A DNA stretch of 5,261 nucleotides from DATCVA01 sp036567205 (GTDB lineage Bacteria; Pseudomonadota; Gammaproteobacteria; Burkholderiales; Burkholderiaceae_B), in NCBI GenBank assembly GCA_036567205.1, contig DATCVA010000094.1:1-5261 (forward strand). Direction: 5' to 3'. The position numbers and the translations under genes were made by a program. Under the pieces are notes generated by a model. That model made no database searches, was not told the DNA's origin, and worked only from the letters and a program-made list of their open reading frames with translations. Positions 1 through 5,261 of this stretch are shown here, one piece after another (within the stretch, counting starts at the first letter, position 1; each line of letters starts with the position of its first letter).

Positions 1-1261
1 GATCCAGCACATTTTCCACATCAATGGGATAGACATTGAACCCGCCGGTAATGACCAAGTCGCGCAGCCTGTCCTTCAGGTACAAATAGCGTCTTTCATC
101 GATATAGCCCCGGTCGCCCGTATGCAGCCAGCCGTCCACAATAGCTTCAGCAGTTTTTTCGGGCATTTTCCAATATCCCGACATGATGATGTCGCCACGC
201 ACGACAATCTCGCCGATCTCATTGGCCGGCAACAGCTTACCCTCGGGACTCATGATTGCCATGTCCGACAACAAGGCCTGCCGCCCTACAGAGCGCCAGT
301 TATTCTCATCTTCAAAGTCTTCAGCACGCATGACCGTAACGATTTGCGGCGCTTCGGTCTGGCCATAGGTGGTTTCAAGTACCGGCCCAAAGAAATCCAG
401 CACGAGCCGGATTTTCTCTGCAGGCATGGGCGCGCCGCCGTAGATCAAATGGCGCAGACCTGAAAAATTGGCCTGCTCGCCATGGGCCTCGGCAATCAGC
501 ATATAGATCAACGTGGGTGGCATGAACGTCGTCGTAATGCCCTTGCTGCGGAATGCCTGCAATATCGAGGCGGGCTTGGTGTCCTCAAGCAGCACATGAC
601 AACCGCCTTGAGCCAAAATGGGGATCAGGTAGGTCGACGTCCCGTGCGTGACCGGCGCCGTGACCAGGTACTTGTCGTCCTGATCGAAGCCATAGGCATG
701 AATTTGATTGATGGCCGTCGTCATCCACGCTCTGTAAGGTTGCATCACGCCCTTGGGAACCCCTGTGGACCCCCCCGTAAACTTTATAGCCTGGACCGCA
801 TCCAGAGAAGGAAACGCCCGCTTGGGCGCTTGCCCGGCATGCCTGCTGATAAGACCAGCCACATCAAGCGGCGCCGCGCCCGGATCCATATTGATGCATA
901 TCTGATGCTGTATGCCATCCAGTGCCAAGGCCTGCAAATGCTGCGGTTCGGCGATGACGATAGAGGGCTCGGTAAACGCGATAGTCCGGTTCAGTTCCAC
1001 GGTGGAATTACGGCTGTTTAGAGGGACCCAAGTCTTTTCCGCAGCCATCACCGCCAGCAGCGACACGATATGCTCTACCGTATTACCAGCGCAAATTCCC
1101 ACTCGCGAACTCACTGTCGAGTCCAACGTCTGCAAGGCGGACGCCAGGCTATTGACGCTCTGGGCCAACTGGGTGAAAGTCAGTTGTAGATCCGGACTAT
1201 CTATCGCGACCCGATCCGGAAACTGCCTTGCCGCCTTGAAGAAAAAATCTATTGGGTACAT
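1..1261 (-). CDS. AMP-forming acyl-CoA synthetase/ligase (partial, C-terminus beyond the left edge)
   Basis: This is a member of the ANL (adenylate-forming) superfamily, which activates a carboxylic acid with ATP to an acyl-AMP and then to an acyl-CoA in the cytoplasm. I translated 420 codons. The P-loop is FTGGSTGVPKG (161-171). YGGAPM (274-279) and TYGQTE (298-303) form the adenine and acyl-AMP site. GWLHTGD (377-383) carries the ribose-binding Asp383. RLRD (398-401) is the hinge, followed by ITGGFNVYP (404-412). Family members are about 510-550 residues, so roughly the last 100, including the catalytic C-terminal Lys, lie outside the window. The ATG at 1261 is preferred because AGGGAAGG (complement of 1270-1277) sits 8 nt upstream; an in-frame GTG 11 codons earlier has no such support. 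The gene is divergent from the IclR gene, which suggests control by it. The substrate is not predictable; a short- or medium-chain or aromatic acid is as likely as a long-chain one. Confidence 0.93.
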   Translation of the reverse strand, partial: MYPIDFFFKAARQFPDRVAIDSPDLQLTFTQLAQSVNSLASALQTLDSTVSSRVGICAGNTVEHIVSLLAVMAAEKTWVPLNSRNSTVELNRTIAFTEPSIVIAEPQHLQALALDGIQHQICINMDPGAAPLDVAGLISRHAGQAPKRAFPSLDAVQAIKFTGGSTGVPKGVMQPYRAWMTTAINQIHAYGFDQDDKYLVTAPVTHGTSTYLIPILAQGGCHVLLEDTKPASILQAFRSKGITTTFMPPTLIYMLIAEAHGEQANFSGLRHLIYGGAPMPAEKIRLVLDFFGPVLETTYGQTEAPQIVTVMRAEDFEDENNWRSVGRQALLSDMAIMSPEGKLLPANEIGEIVVRGDIIMSGYWKMPEKTAEAIVDGWLHTGDRGYIDERRYLYLKDRLRDLVITGGFNVYPIDVENVLD

Positions 1262-1305
1262 GCCGCCGGCCTTCCCTGCAAAATAAAAATCCACATTACG
1301 AATAA

Positions 1306-1323
1306 ATACATCGATATATGTAT
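1306..1323. promoter_or_regulatory. Inverted repeat ATACAT-N6-ATGTAT, candidate operator
   Basis: Two perfect 6-bp arms (1306-1311 and 1318-1323) flank the 6-nt spacer CGATAT in the AT-rich core of the divergent region. The 18-bp dyad is the size expected for a dimeric helix-turn-helix regulator. It lies about 45 nt upstream of the ligase start and 82 nt upstream of the IclR start. In DNA this AT-rich some dyad symmetry arises by chance, so confidence is limited. Confidence 0.35.
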
Positions 1324-1341
1324 ATTATTAGCGCCATCCTC

Positions 1342-1358
1342 TCGTTACTAGGTAATGA
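1342..1358. promoter_or_regulatory. 17-bp imperfect palindrome TC-G-TTAC-TAG-GTAA-T-GA, candidate operator
   Basis: The element is centred on position 1350 and six of its eight arm pairs are complementary, including uninterrupted TTAC/GTAA arms around TAG. It lies 46 nt upstream of the IclR ATG, a usual place for an autoregulatory site. Size and symmetry fit the pseudo-palindromic operators of IclR proteins. There is no direct evidence of binding. Confidence 0.35.
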
Positions 1359-1404
1359 AAATCCGCATTATGGACTTTTGTATGAAAAGAAAGCCTAACT
1401 CCAA

Positions 1405-2169
1405 ATGACCGCAAACGTTCAAAGCCTGGAACGTGCCATTGCTTTACTAAGGCTGGTGGCCACGGAATACAAGCAAGGCATGCGCCTTTCCAGCATCGTT
1501 CAGGCCAGCGGCCTGCCCCAGCCCACCGTGCACCGCCTGCTCAAACAACTCATCGCCGGAGGCTTGCTGACGCAGGATCAGGCAAAACGCTACCGCCTGG
1601 GTCACTTCGCCTACGAGCTTGGCTTATCGGCCTCGTCCCACTATGGGCTCAAGGAATTGGGCATGCCCTATGTTCGCGCTGTCGCCCTGATCACCGGCGA
1701 TACCGCTTTCCTGACTATACGCAGCGGCGAGGACTCCTTTTGTCTGGAACGGGCCGAAGGCGTCTATCCCATCAAAGTGCTGCCAGTGGAAGTGGGCCAT
1801 CGGCGCCCTATGGGCATAGGCGGAGGCGGCCTGGCGTTGCTGGCTTTCTTGCCGCTCCGGGAAAGAGAGCAAGTCCTCCAGAAGATAGAGCCCCAGCTGG
1901 CAAATTACTCGGGGCTGAGTGCCCCCATCTTGCGTACCCTGGTAGAGCAGACACTCTCCCATGGCTACTCTGTTATCAGCAACTATGCCGTAGCGGGCGT
2001 CACTAGCATCGGCTACCCGATATTTGACCGCTACGGATCGATCGTCGCAGCCATTAGCGTCAGCGGGATCGCACCCAGAATGAATAACGAGCGGCAAGCC
2101 ATGATCGTTGCGTGCCTGAAAAAGGAATGCGAAGCGCTACAACGCAAATTGTGGAATGCGGCGGCCTGA
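1405..2169 (+). CDS. IclR-family transcriptional regulator
   Basis: This 254-residue protein has the usual IclR length and architecture. The N-terminal winged helix-turn-helix begins with VQSLERAIALLRL (5-17), with the helix-turn-helix at about 28-53 and the recognition helix at about 38-50 (QPTVHRLLKQLIA). The wing and linker run through YRLGHFAYELG (63-73). The C-terminal effector domain (about 80-250) has the ligand-pocket signatures FCLERAEG, PMGIGGGGLALLA and GYPIFDRYGSIVAAISVSG. IclR proteins are dimeric or tetrameric regulators of catabolic genes that respond to small organic acids. A stop codon lies in frame at 1396-1398 and the next in-frame start is the ATG at 1405. The ribosome site is poor: AAAGAAAG ends 11 nt before the ATG. 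The gene is divergent from the acyl-CoA ligase and convergent with the dehydrogenase/aldolase operon. Regulation of either is inferred from position. Confidence 0.95.
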   Translation: MTANVQSLERAIALLRLVATEYKQGMRLSSIVQASGLPQPTVHRLLKQLIAGGLLTQDQAKRYRLGHFAYELGLSASSHYGLKELGMPYVRAVALITGDTAFLTIRSGEDSFCLERAEGVYPIKVLPVEVGHRRPMGIGGGGLALLAFLPLREREQVLQKIEPQLANYSGLSAPILRTLVEQTLSHGYSVISNYAVAGVTSIGYPIFDRYGSIVAAISVSGIAPRMNNERQAMIVACLKKECEALQRKLWNAAA

Positions 2170-2227
2170 TGGCAAGGCGGGCATAGCCGGATTTGTTGGG
2201 CGGTGGTGGAGCGTGGTATCGCTGACG
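2170..2227. other. Convergent intergenic gap without a recognisable intrinsic terminator
   Basis: These 58 nt separate the stop codons of the IclR gene (TGA, 2167-2169) and the aldolase-like gene (TAG, complement of 2228-2230). Short hairpins are possible, for example AGCGT (2210-2214) with ACGCT (2225-2229), but none is GC-rich and followed by a T-run on either strand. Termination may be Rho-dependent or lie inside the opposing gene. Confidence 0.5.
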
Positions 2228-2917
2228 CTAAGTAGCAGTAGCCCCGGCCAGAAAACGCCAATGGCGTGCTCCCATGGCCAGAAAGTCATTCACATGTGCA
2301 TAAAGCATGCTGACACCCTTGCCCTGCCATGACTGCAGATCACCTTCTTTCACCAGAAAACCGACCGCACGATCTTTGGCCAAGATGCGGGCAATCGTAC
2401 GGTCCAGCTCAGCCATCACATCCGGATGGGCATAGTTACCGGAAAAACCCATGCTTTTGGCAAGATCGACCGCACCAATAAAAAAACAATCGACCTCAGG
2501 CACGCTCAGGAAATTATCCAGATCCTGCACCGCGCTGGCAGACTCAACCTGGACGATTATGGTTTTTTGCGAGAAATCCGCTGGCGATGCATAACGGATG
2601 TCGGCAACGGCTTTTTCCACTTGGGCAGCGTTGTCCAAACGGGGAATGACAACACCATCAATGCCGCGCATCATATAGCGCTCAATGGTCCATGGTTCAG
2701 GCGATGGAATACGCACAATCGAACTGACGCCATGCAGGCAGGCAGCGCGCGCCATGTGTTCCACATCGACAAAACCGAGATTGCCCTGCTCGCAATCCAG
2801 CATGATGGCATCGATTCCCAATCCACAAACGAAATCGACTAGTCCTGCACAGGCATGATCAGCGTTGATCAGCGAAACCGTCTCGCGATTTCTTAATTTT
2901 TGTTTGAATGTCTGCAT
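2228..2917 (-). CDS. HpcH/HpaI aldolase/citrate lyase family protein, short form with altered active site
   Basis: The 229-residue protein has the (beta/alpha)8 fold signatures of HpcH/HpaI (class II, metal-dependent) aldolases, which reversibly cleave 2-keto-hydroxy acids to pyruvate and an aldehyde. The family motifs, in order, are GIDAIMLDCEQG (34-45), VRIP with substrate Arg69, GVVIPRL (88-94), VQVES with metal ligand Glu125, and FFIGAVDLAKSMG (145-157) with metal ligand Asp151. The Glu-Asp spacing of 26 equals that of E. coli HpcH (Glu149/Asp175). Oddly, the catalytic His of DxEH is Gln44, the usual LD-x-G Asp is Met83, and the stretch between Arg69 and Glu125 is about 23 residues shorter than usual. 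The ATG at 2917 has GGAG 7 nt upstream (complement of 2925-2928). The frame overlaps the upstream dehydrogenase by 25 nt, so translation is probably coupled. Fold membership is secure; aldolase activity and substrate are not. Confidence 0.9.
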   Translation of the reverse strand: MQTFKQKLRNRETVSLINADHACAGLVDFVCGLGIDAIMLDCEQGNLGFVDVEHMARAACLHGVSSIVRIPSPEPWTIERYMMRGIDGVVIPRLDNAAQVEKAVADIRYASPADFSQKTIIVQVESASAVQDLDNFLSVPEVDCFFIGAVDLAKSMGFSGNYAHPDVMAELDRTIARILAKDRAVGFLVKEGDLQSWQGKGVSMLYAHVNDFLAMGARHWRFLAGATAT

Positions 2918-3873
2918 ATAGTTTCTCCGGCGACCGAAGCAACATCAATGCCACCCAGCCGTTCATACATTTTTATTAACGTTGTATCGCTTGCCTTGGC
3001 TTGGCCTGCATCTGCCGCCATCTTGAATGCTTGGCGTGCTGCATCGGCCATCGGAGTAGGAAAGCATAGCGATTGCGCTGTGTCGAGCGCAATATCAAGA
3101 TCCTTCAAGAATGTTCCAACATTGGCATGGGGGACATGGTCGCCAGCCAGCATTCGTGGCGCCCGTTTTTCGAACATGCGGGAAGTGCCCGAACTCTGCA
3201 TAATGACCCGGATCAGTTGATCGGGATCCGCGCCCGCGCGCACGCCAAATGCCAGCGCTTCTGCGGCAAGCACAACATGGCTGGCCGCCAGCAGGTTATT
3301 GACCATTTTGATGGTAGACCCCGTACCTACGTCACCTACGTGATATATCTGGTCGGAACAGGCCCGCATAGGACCTTGAACGGCAGCCAGAGCGGCATTG
3401 CTGCCGCCGGCAATAACAGTCAGCGTGCCTGCTTCAGCTCCCGTCAGGCCTCCACTTACCGGTCCGTCCACCATCATCGGGCCATGAGTCGCCAAACGTC
3501 CGGCAAAGGCTTGCATATCGCAGGCCCGAATGGTGCTCGCTATCCAAACCACCGCGCCAGCAGCCAGGACGGCAGCAATCCCCTGAGGGCCGAAGAGTAC
3601 CTCCTCTACTTGTGCCGCATGATTAACCATGATCAAAGCGAACTTCGCACCGGCCGCTGCCGCGGCGGGGTGGCGTGCCGCCTCCCCCCCCAGGTGCTCC
3701 AGGCGCTCCAGCGCCGCGGGGTCAAGATCAAACCCGCGCACGACATAGCCTCCCTTGAGCAGATTGGCAGCCATGGCGCGGCCCATCAACCCCAGGCCGA
3801 TGCACGCGATCATGTCGCCTCCCGACATAGCTGGGACTTCAGGATTGATAGGCTCCATGATGATTTCTATCAC
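2893..3873 (-). CDS. NAD-dependent beta-hydroxyacid dehydrogenase, L-threonate dehydrogenase (LtnD)-like
   Basis: This member of the 3-hydroxyisobutyrate dehydrogenase family oxidises a hydroxy acid using NAD(P)+. In the 326-residue reading, the Rossmann motif is GLGLMG (26-31). An Asp ends the second strand (GFDLDP, 47-52), favouring NAD+ over NADP+. The substrate motif is DGPVSGG (136-142), the catalytic Lys189 lies in GSTIKMVNN (185-193), and KDL follows at 257-259. VNHAAQVEEVLFG, IASTI and SRMFEKR resemble E. coli LtnD (YgbJ) more than classical MmsB. The longest frame starts at GTG 3873, giving a GTGA overlap with the receptor stop. An ATG at 3813 (residue 21) has GGGAGG 4 nt upstream and yields the usual family N-terminus MIACIGLGLMG, so the true protein may be 306 residues. 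The gene sits between the receptor and aldolase-like genes in one operon. Substrate is inferred only to be a hydroxylated organic acid. Confidence 0.93.
   Translation of the reverse strand: MIEIIMEPINPEVPAMSGGDMIACIGLGLMGRAMAANLLKGGYVVRGFDLDPAALERLEHLGGEAARHPAAAAAGAKFALIMVNHAAQVEEVLFGPQGIAAVLAAGAVVWIASTIRACDMQAFAGRLATHGPMMVDGPVSGGLTGAEAGTLTVIAGGSNAALAAVQGPMRACSDQIYHVGDVGTGSTIKMVNNLLAASHVVLAAEALAFGVRAGADPDQLIRVIMQSSGTSRMFEKRAPRMLAGDHVPHANVGTFLKDLDIALDTAQSLCFPTPMADAARQAFKMAADAGQAKASDTTLIKMYERLGGIDVASVAGETICRHSNKN
3818..3823 (-). promoter_or_regulatory. Ribosome binding site GGGAGG for an internal ATG start of the dehydrogenase
   Basis: GGGAGG on the minus strand lies 4 nt before the ATG at 3813. 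It is the strongest Shine-Dalgarno match near any candidate start of the dehydrogenase. The GTG at 3873 has only AAGG 4 nt upstream, and the ATGs at 3858 and 3828 have nothing clear. Since the family N-terminus also begins just before GLGLMG, this site favours the shorter protein, while the stop/start overlap at 3870-3873 favours the longer one. Confidence 0.5.
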
Positions 3874-4856
3874 TCTACCTTGGCGCCAGCCATCTCAACT
3901 ATGCCTCTCCAGCGTGGGATTTCGGTCGCAATGAGTTGCTTCAATTCGGCAGGGGAGCCCACTTGCGGATCCGCCCCGATCGCAATCATCTTGTCGTGTA
4001 TCTCGGGAATCGCCACCACACGAGCCAGCTCGCGATAAATACGTTCAGTGATTTCGGGCGGCGTACCAGCGGGCGCCAGCAGGCAGAACCAGCCGCCAAT
4101 ACGGTAATCCTTCAGGCCTTGCTCTTCCATGGTTGGCACATCCGGCAAAATGGGAGAACGCGTGGCGCCTGTGGTGGCAAGAGGCCTCACCAGGCCGGCG
4201 CTCAATTGCCCCTGCATGGCAGTGATATTGTCGAACATCACCGACACCCGGCCTGCCATCAAATCGTTCAGCGCCGGCATATTGCTTTTGTATGGGATAT
4301 GCATAAGCGGAATACCGGACATCTGGGTAAACAACGCGCCGGCCAGATGGCTGGTGGTGCCGTTTCCCGACGAGGCATAAACGTATTTTTCAGGATCGGC
4401 CCGCGCCATGGCCATGAATTCTTGCAAATTCTTGGCGGTAGAAGTTGCCGGGACAGCCATCACAAACTTGTTCGTGGCGATAATCGCAATCGGAGAAAAA
4501 TCTTTGACGGGGTCGTATGGCAGTTTGGAATACAACACTGGATTGATCCCATGCGTTGAACTGCTCCCTATCATGATGGTATAGCCATCCGGCCTGGATT
4601 TGGCCACGTCGGCAGTGCCTACGCTGCCACCCGCGCCAGGTTTGTTCTCTACAACGACAGGCTGCCCCAATCCTTCAGACATCTTCTGGGCCAGGAACCG
4701 GCCCAGGACATCCGTGCCGCCGCCCGCTGCGAATGGAATCACCATCCGGATCGGCCGTTGCGGCCATGGCTCCGCTGTCGCCGGCAGTGCCGCAGAGAGC
4801 ATTCCCACTGCGCCGAGTACTCCAGCCAGAACTTTACCGATTGAATTGCTTTTCAT
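3870..4856 (-). CDS. Bug/TctC-family periplasmic substrate-binding protein (tripartite tricarboxylate transporter receptor)
   Basis: This 328-residue secreted receptor of the Bug family binds carboxylates in the periplasm and may deliver them to a TctAB-type permease. A Sec signal peptide is visible: a basic start (MKSNSIGK), a hydrophobic core (about 9-24) and a probable cleavage at ATA-EP (after 28). The mature N-terminus is family-typical (WPQRPIRMVIPFAAGGGTD, 31-49). ENKPGAGG (70-77), the loop YASSGNGTTSHLAG (160-173) and a later LPDVPTMEEQG follow; the PFAAGGGTD and SGNGTTSH loops form the carboxylate site in Bug structures. AAGGAG lies 6 nt before the ATG at 4856 (complement of 4863-4868), a strong start. 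The gene follows the thiolase by 57 nt and overlaps the dehydrogenase frame by 4 nt (GTGA). No membrane subunits are in the window, which is common for these greatly expanded receptors in Alcaligenaceae. The ligand is unknown, but is probably the acid the neighbouring enzymes process. Confidence 0.95.
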   Translation of the reverse strand: MKSNSIGKVLAGVLGAVGMLSAALPATAEPWPQRPIRMVIPFAAGGGTDVLGRFLAQKMSEGLGQPVVVENKPGAGGSVGTADVAKSRPDGYTIMIGSSSTHGINPVLYSKLPYDPVKDFSPIAIIATNKFVMAVPATSTAKNLQEFMAMARADPEKYVYASSGNGTTSHLAGALFTQMSGIPLMHIPYKSNMPALNDLMAGRVSVMFDNITAMQGQLSAGLVRPLATTGATRSPILPDVPTMEEQGLKDYRIGGWFCLLAPAGTPPEITERIYRELARVVAIPEIHDKMIAIGADPQVGSPAELKQLIATEIPRWRGIVEMAGAKVE

Positions 4857-4913
4857 GCTTGTCTCCTTATTACTATCTATTGTGATGGCATATTGTTGTG
4901 CGTCTTGAACAAA

Positions 4914-5261
4914 TCAGCTTGACTCTATTAGCAGCGCATCGCCTTGACCGAAGCCGCCGCAAATCGCCGCAGCGCCACGCTGCGGCTTATCTCCATGGGC
5001 AAAACCAGCAAGCAGGGTCATCACCAGACGGGCGCCCGACGCTCCCAGCGGATGCCCGAGCGCTACTGCACCGCCCCATGGGTTGGTTCGCTGGCGCAAG
5101 GCGGCCAATGCAGCCTTGTCCTGCCCGGCAAGGACTTGGGTGCTGACCAAGGGTGTAGCGGCATAGGCTTCGTTGATTTCAATACGATCAAGCGATTCAA
5201 GTTCTAGCGCCTCCACTTGGAGCAGCCGCTGCAGCGCCAGCGCCGGCGTGGAGGTACCCGA
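4914..5261 (-). CDS. Thiolase / acetyl-CoA acetyltransferase, C-terminal part (N-terminus beyond the right edge)
   Basis: The open frame enters from the right edge and ends at TGA (complement of 4914-4916), giving 115 residues of a protein usually about 390 long. The thiolase C-terminal signatures are intact: IEINEAYAA, the catalytic-His motif GGAVALGHPLGASGAR, and the catalytic-Cys motif ICGGFGQGDALL near the end. Thiolases cleave 3-ketoacyl-CoA with CoA to acetyl-CoA and a shortened acyl-CoA, or run the reverse condensation. With the CoA ligase at the other end of the window this suggests a beta-oxidation-like step. It reads in the same direction as the receptor gene, 57 nt upstream of it, and is probably co-transcribed. 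An internal GTG at 5216 is not the true start, because the frame stays open and conserved upstream. Degradative and biosynthetic types cannot be told apart from this fragment. Confidence 0.93.
   Translation of the reverse strand, partial: SGTSTPALALQRLLQVEALELESLDRIEINEAYAATPLVSTQVLAGQDKAALAALRQRTNPWGGAVALGHPLGASGARLVMTLLAGFAHGDKPQRGAAAICGGFGQGDALLIESS

Larger units (their letters stand above)
1286..1372. repeat. Pair of 15-nt direct repeats AAAATCCRCATTAYG (1286-1300 and 1358-1372)
   Basis: The copies are AAAATCCACATTACG (1286-1300) and AAAATCCGCATTATG (1358-1372). They agree at 13 of 15 positions and both differences are transitions. Start-to-start distance is 72 nt, close to seven helical turns, so two bound proteins would face the same side of the DNA. 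The second copy lies within TCC-N7-GGA (1362-1374), an imperfect dyad of roughly the size of IclR operators. One copy lies near each divergent gene start. A role as paired operators is inferred from position and similarity only. Confidence 0.45.
1262..1404. promoter_or_regulatory. Divergent promoter/operator region between the acyl-CoA ligase and IclR genes
   Basis: This 143-nt gap separates two divergently transcribed genes and is much richer in A+T than the flanking coding DNA, especially around 1281-1330. It must hold the IclR promoter and probably that of the ligase. Several AT-rich hexamers resemble -10 boxes, for example TATATT at 1321-1326, but none has a convincing -35 partner, so I do not place a promoter. 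IclR-family proteins commonly bind such divergent regions and control both themselves and the neighbouring gene. The repeated and palindromic elements are listed separately. Confidence 0.6.

Noticed and set aside
1..5. Window begins with GATCC, like a BamHI/Sau3AI cloning junction
   Set aside because: The ligase frame runs cleanly to the edge and five bases can occur by chance; nothing shows a vector or chimeric junction.
482..1021. Plus-strand open frame of 179 codons
   Set aside because: It lies entirely antisense to the acyl-CoA ligase, whose P-loop and downstream motifs occupy the opposite strand here; no domain or ribosome site is seen.
1624..2097. Minus-strand open frame of 157 codons inside the IclR gene
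   Set aside because: The plus strand encodes the conserved IclR effector domain through this stretch; the opposite translation has no family features.
2210..2229. Hairpin AGCGT...ACGCT as a terminator
   Set aside because: The stem has only 5 bp with a 10-nt loop and there is no T-run on either strand; it also runs into the aldolase-like stop codon.
3073..4038. Long plus-strand open frame of 321 codons opposite the dehydrogenase and receptor genes
   Set aside because: It is antisense to two genes with full family motifs, its translation has no recognisable domain and is rich in His, Arg, Ser and Gln, and it spans a gene junction. It is a shadow of codon bias.
4857..4913. Separate promoter for the receptor gene in the 57-nt gap after the thiolase
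   Set aside because: The gap is AT-rich and holds a strong ribosome site, but no -35/-10 pair with acceptable spacing could be found on the minus strand, so read-through from the thiolase is the simpler reading.
1..5261. CRISPR array, tRNA/rRNA genes, insertion sequences or phage genes
   Set aside because: No regularly spaced repeats, cloverleaf or rRNA-like stretches, transposase motifs or terminal inverted repeats were seen; nearly all the window is ordinary metabolic coding sequence.

Overview
The window holds six protein genes and no RNA genes. The organism looks like a proteobacterium of the order Burkholderiales, probably Alcaligenaceae (Bordetella/Achromobacter/Pusillimonas-like). This is an inference from a Bug/TctC-family periplasmic receptor sitting in a catabolic cluster, the IclR regulator subtype, moderate-to-high G+C codon use, and clear Shine-Dalgarno sites at most starts.

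Layout: (1) 1-1261, minus strand: the first 420 codons of an AMP-forming acyl-CoA ligase, whose 3' end lies beyond the left edge. (2) 1262-1404: an AT-rich divergent intergenic region with several symmetric or repeated elements that could be regulator sites. (3) 1405-2169, plus strand: an IclR-family transcription regulator. (4) 2170-2227: a short convergent gap with no convincing terminator. (5) 2228-4856, minus strand: a tightly packed trio that reads, in transcription order, Bug/TctC periplasmic receptor, LtnD-like beta-hydroxyacid dehydrogenase, and short HpcH/HpaI-family aldolase-like protein. Adjacent reading frames overlap by 4 and 25 nt. (6) 4914-5261, minus strand: the C-terminal 115 residues of a thiolase, 57 nt upstream of the receptor gene and probably in the same transcript.

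Taken together this looks like a carboxylic-acid catabolic locus. A secreted receptor captures an organic acid, a 3-hydroxyacid dehydrogenase and an aldolase-fold enzyme process it, and a CoA ligase and a thiolase cover CoA activation and thiolytic cleavage. The IclR protein is the obvious candidate regulator. The substrate cannot be read from the sequence.

The most unusual point is the HpcH/HpaI-like protein. Two active-site positions normally conserved in class II aldolases of this family (the His of the D-x-E-H motif and the Asp of the L-D-x-G motif) are Gln44 and Met83, and about 23 residues are missing between the substrate Arg and the metal-binding Glu. The metal ligands are kept, which suggests changed chemistry rather than decay.
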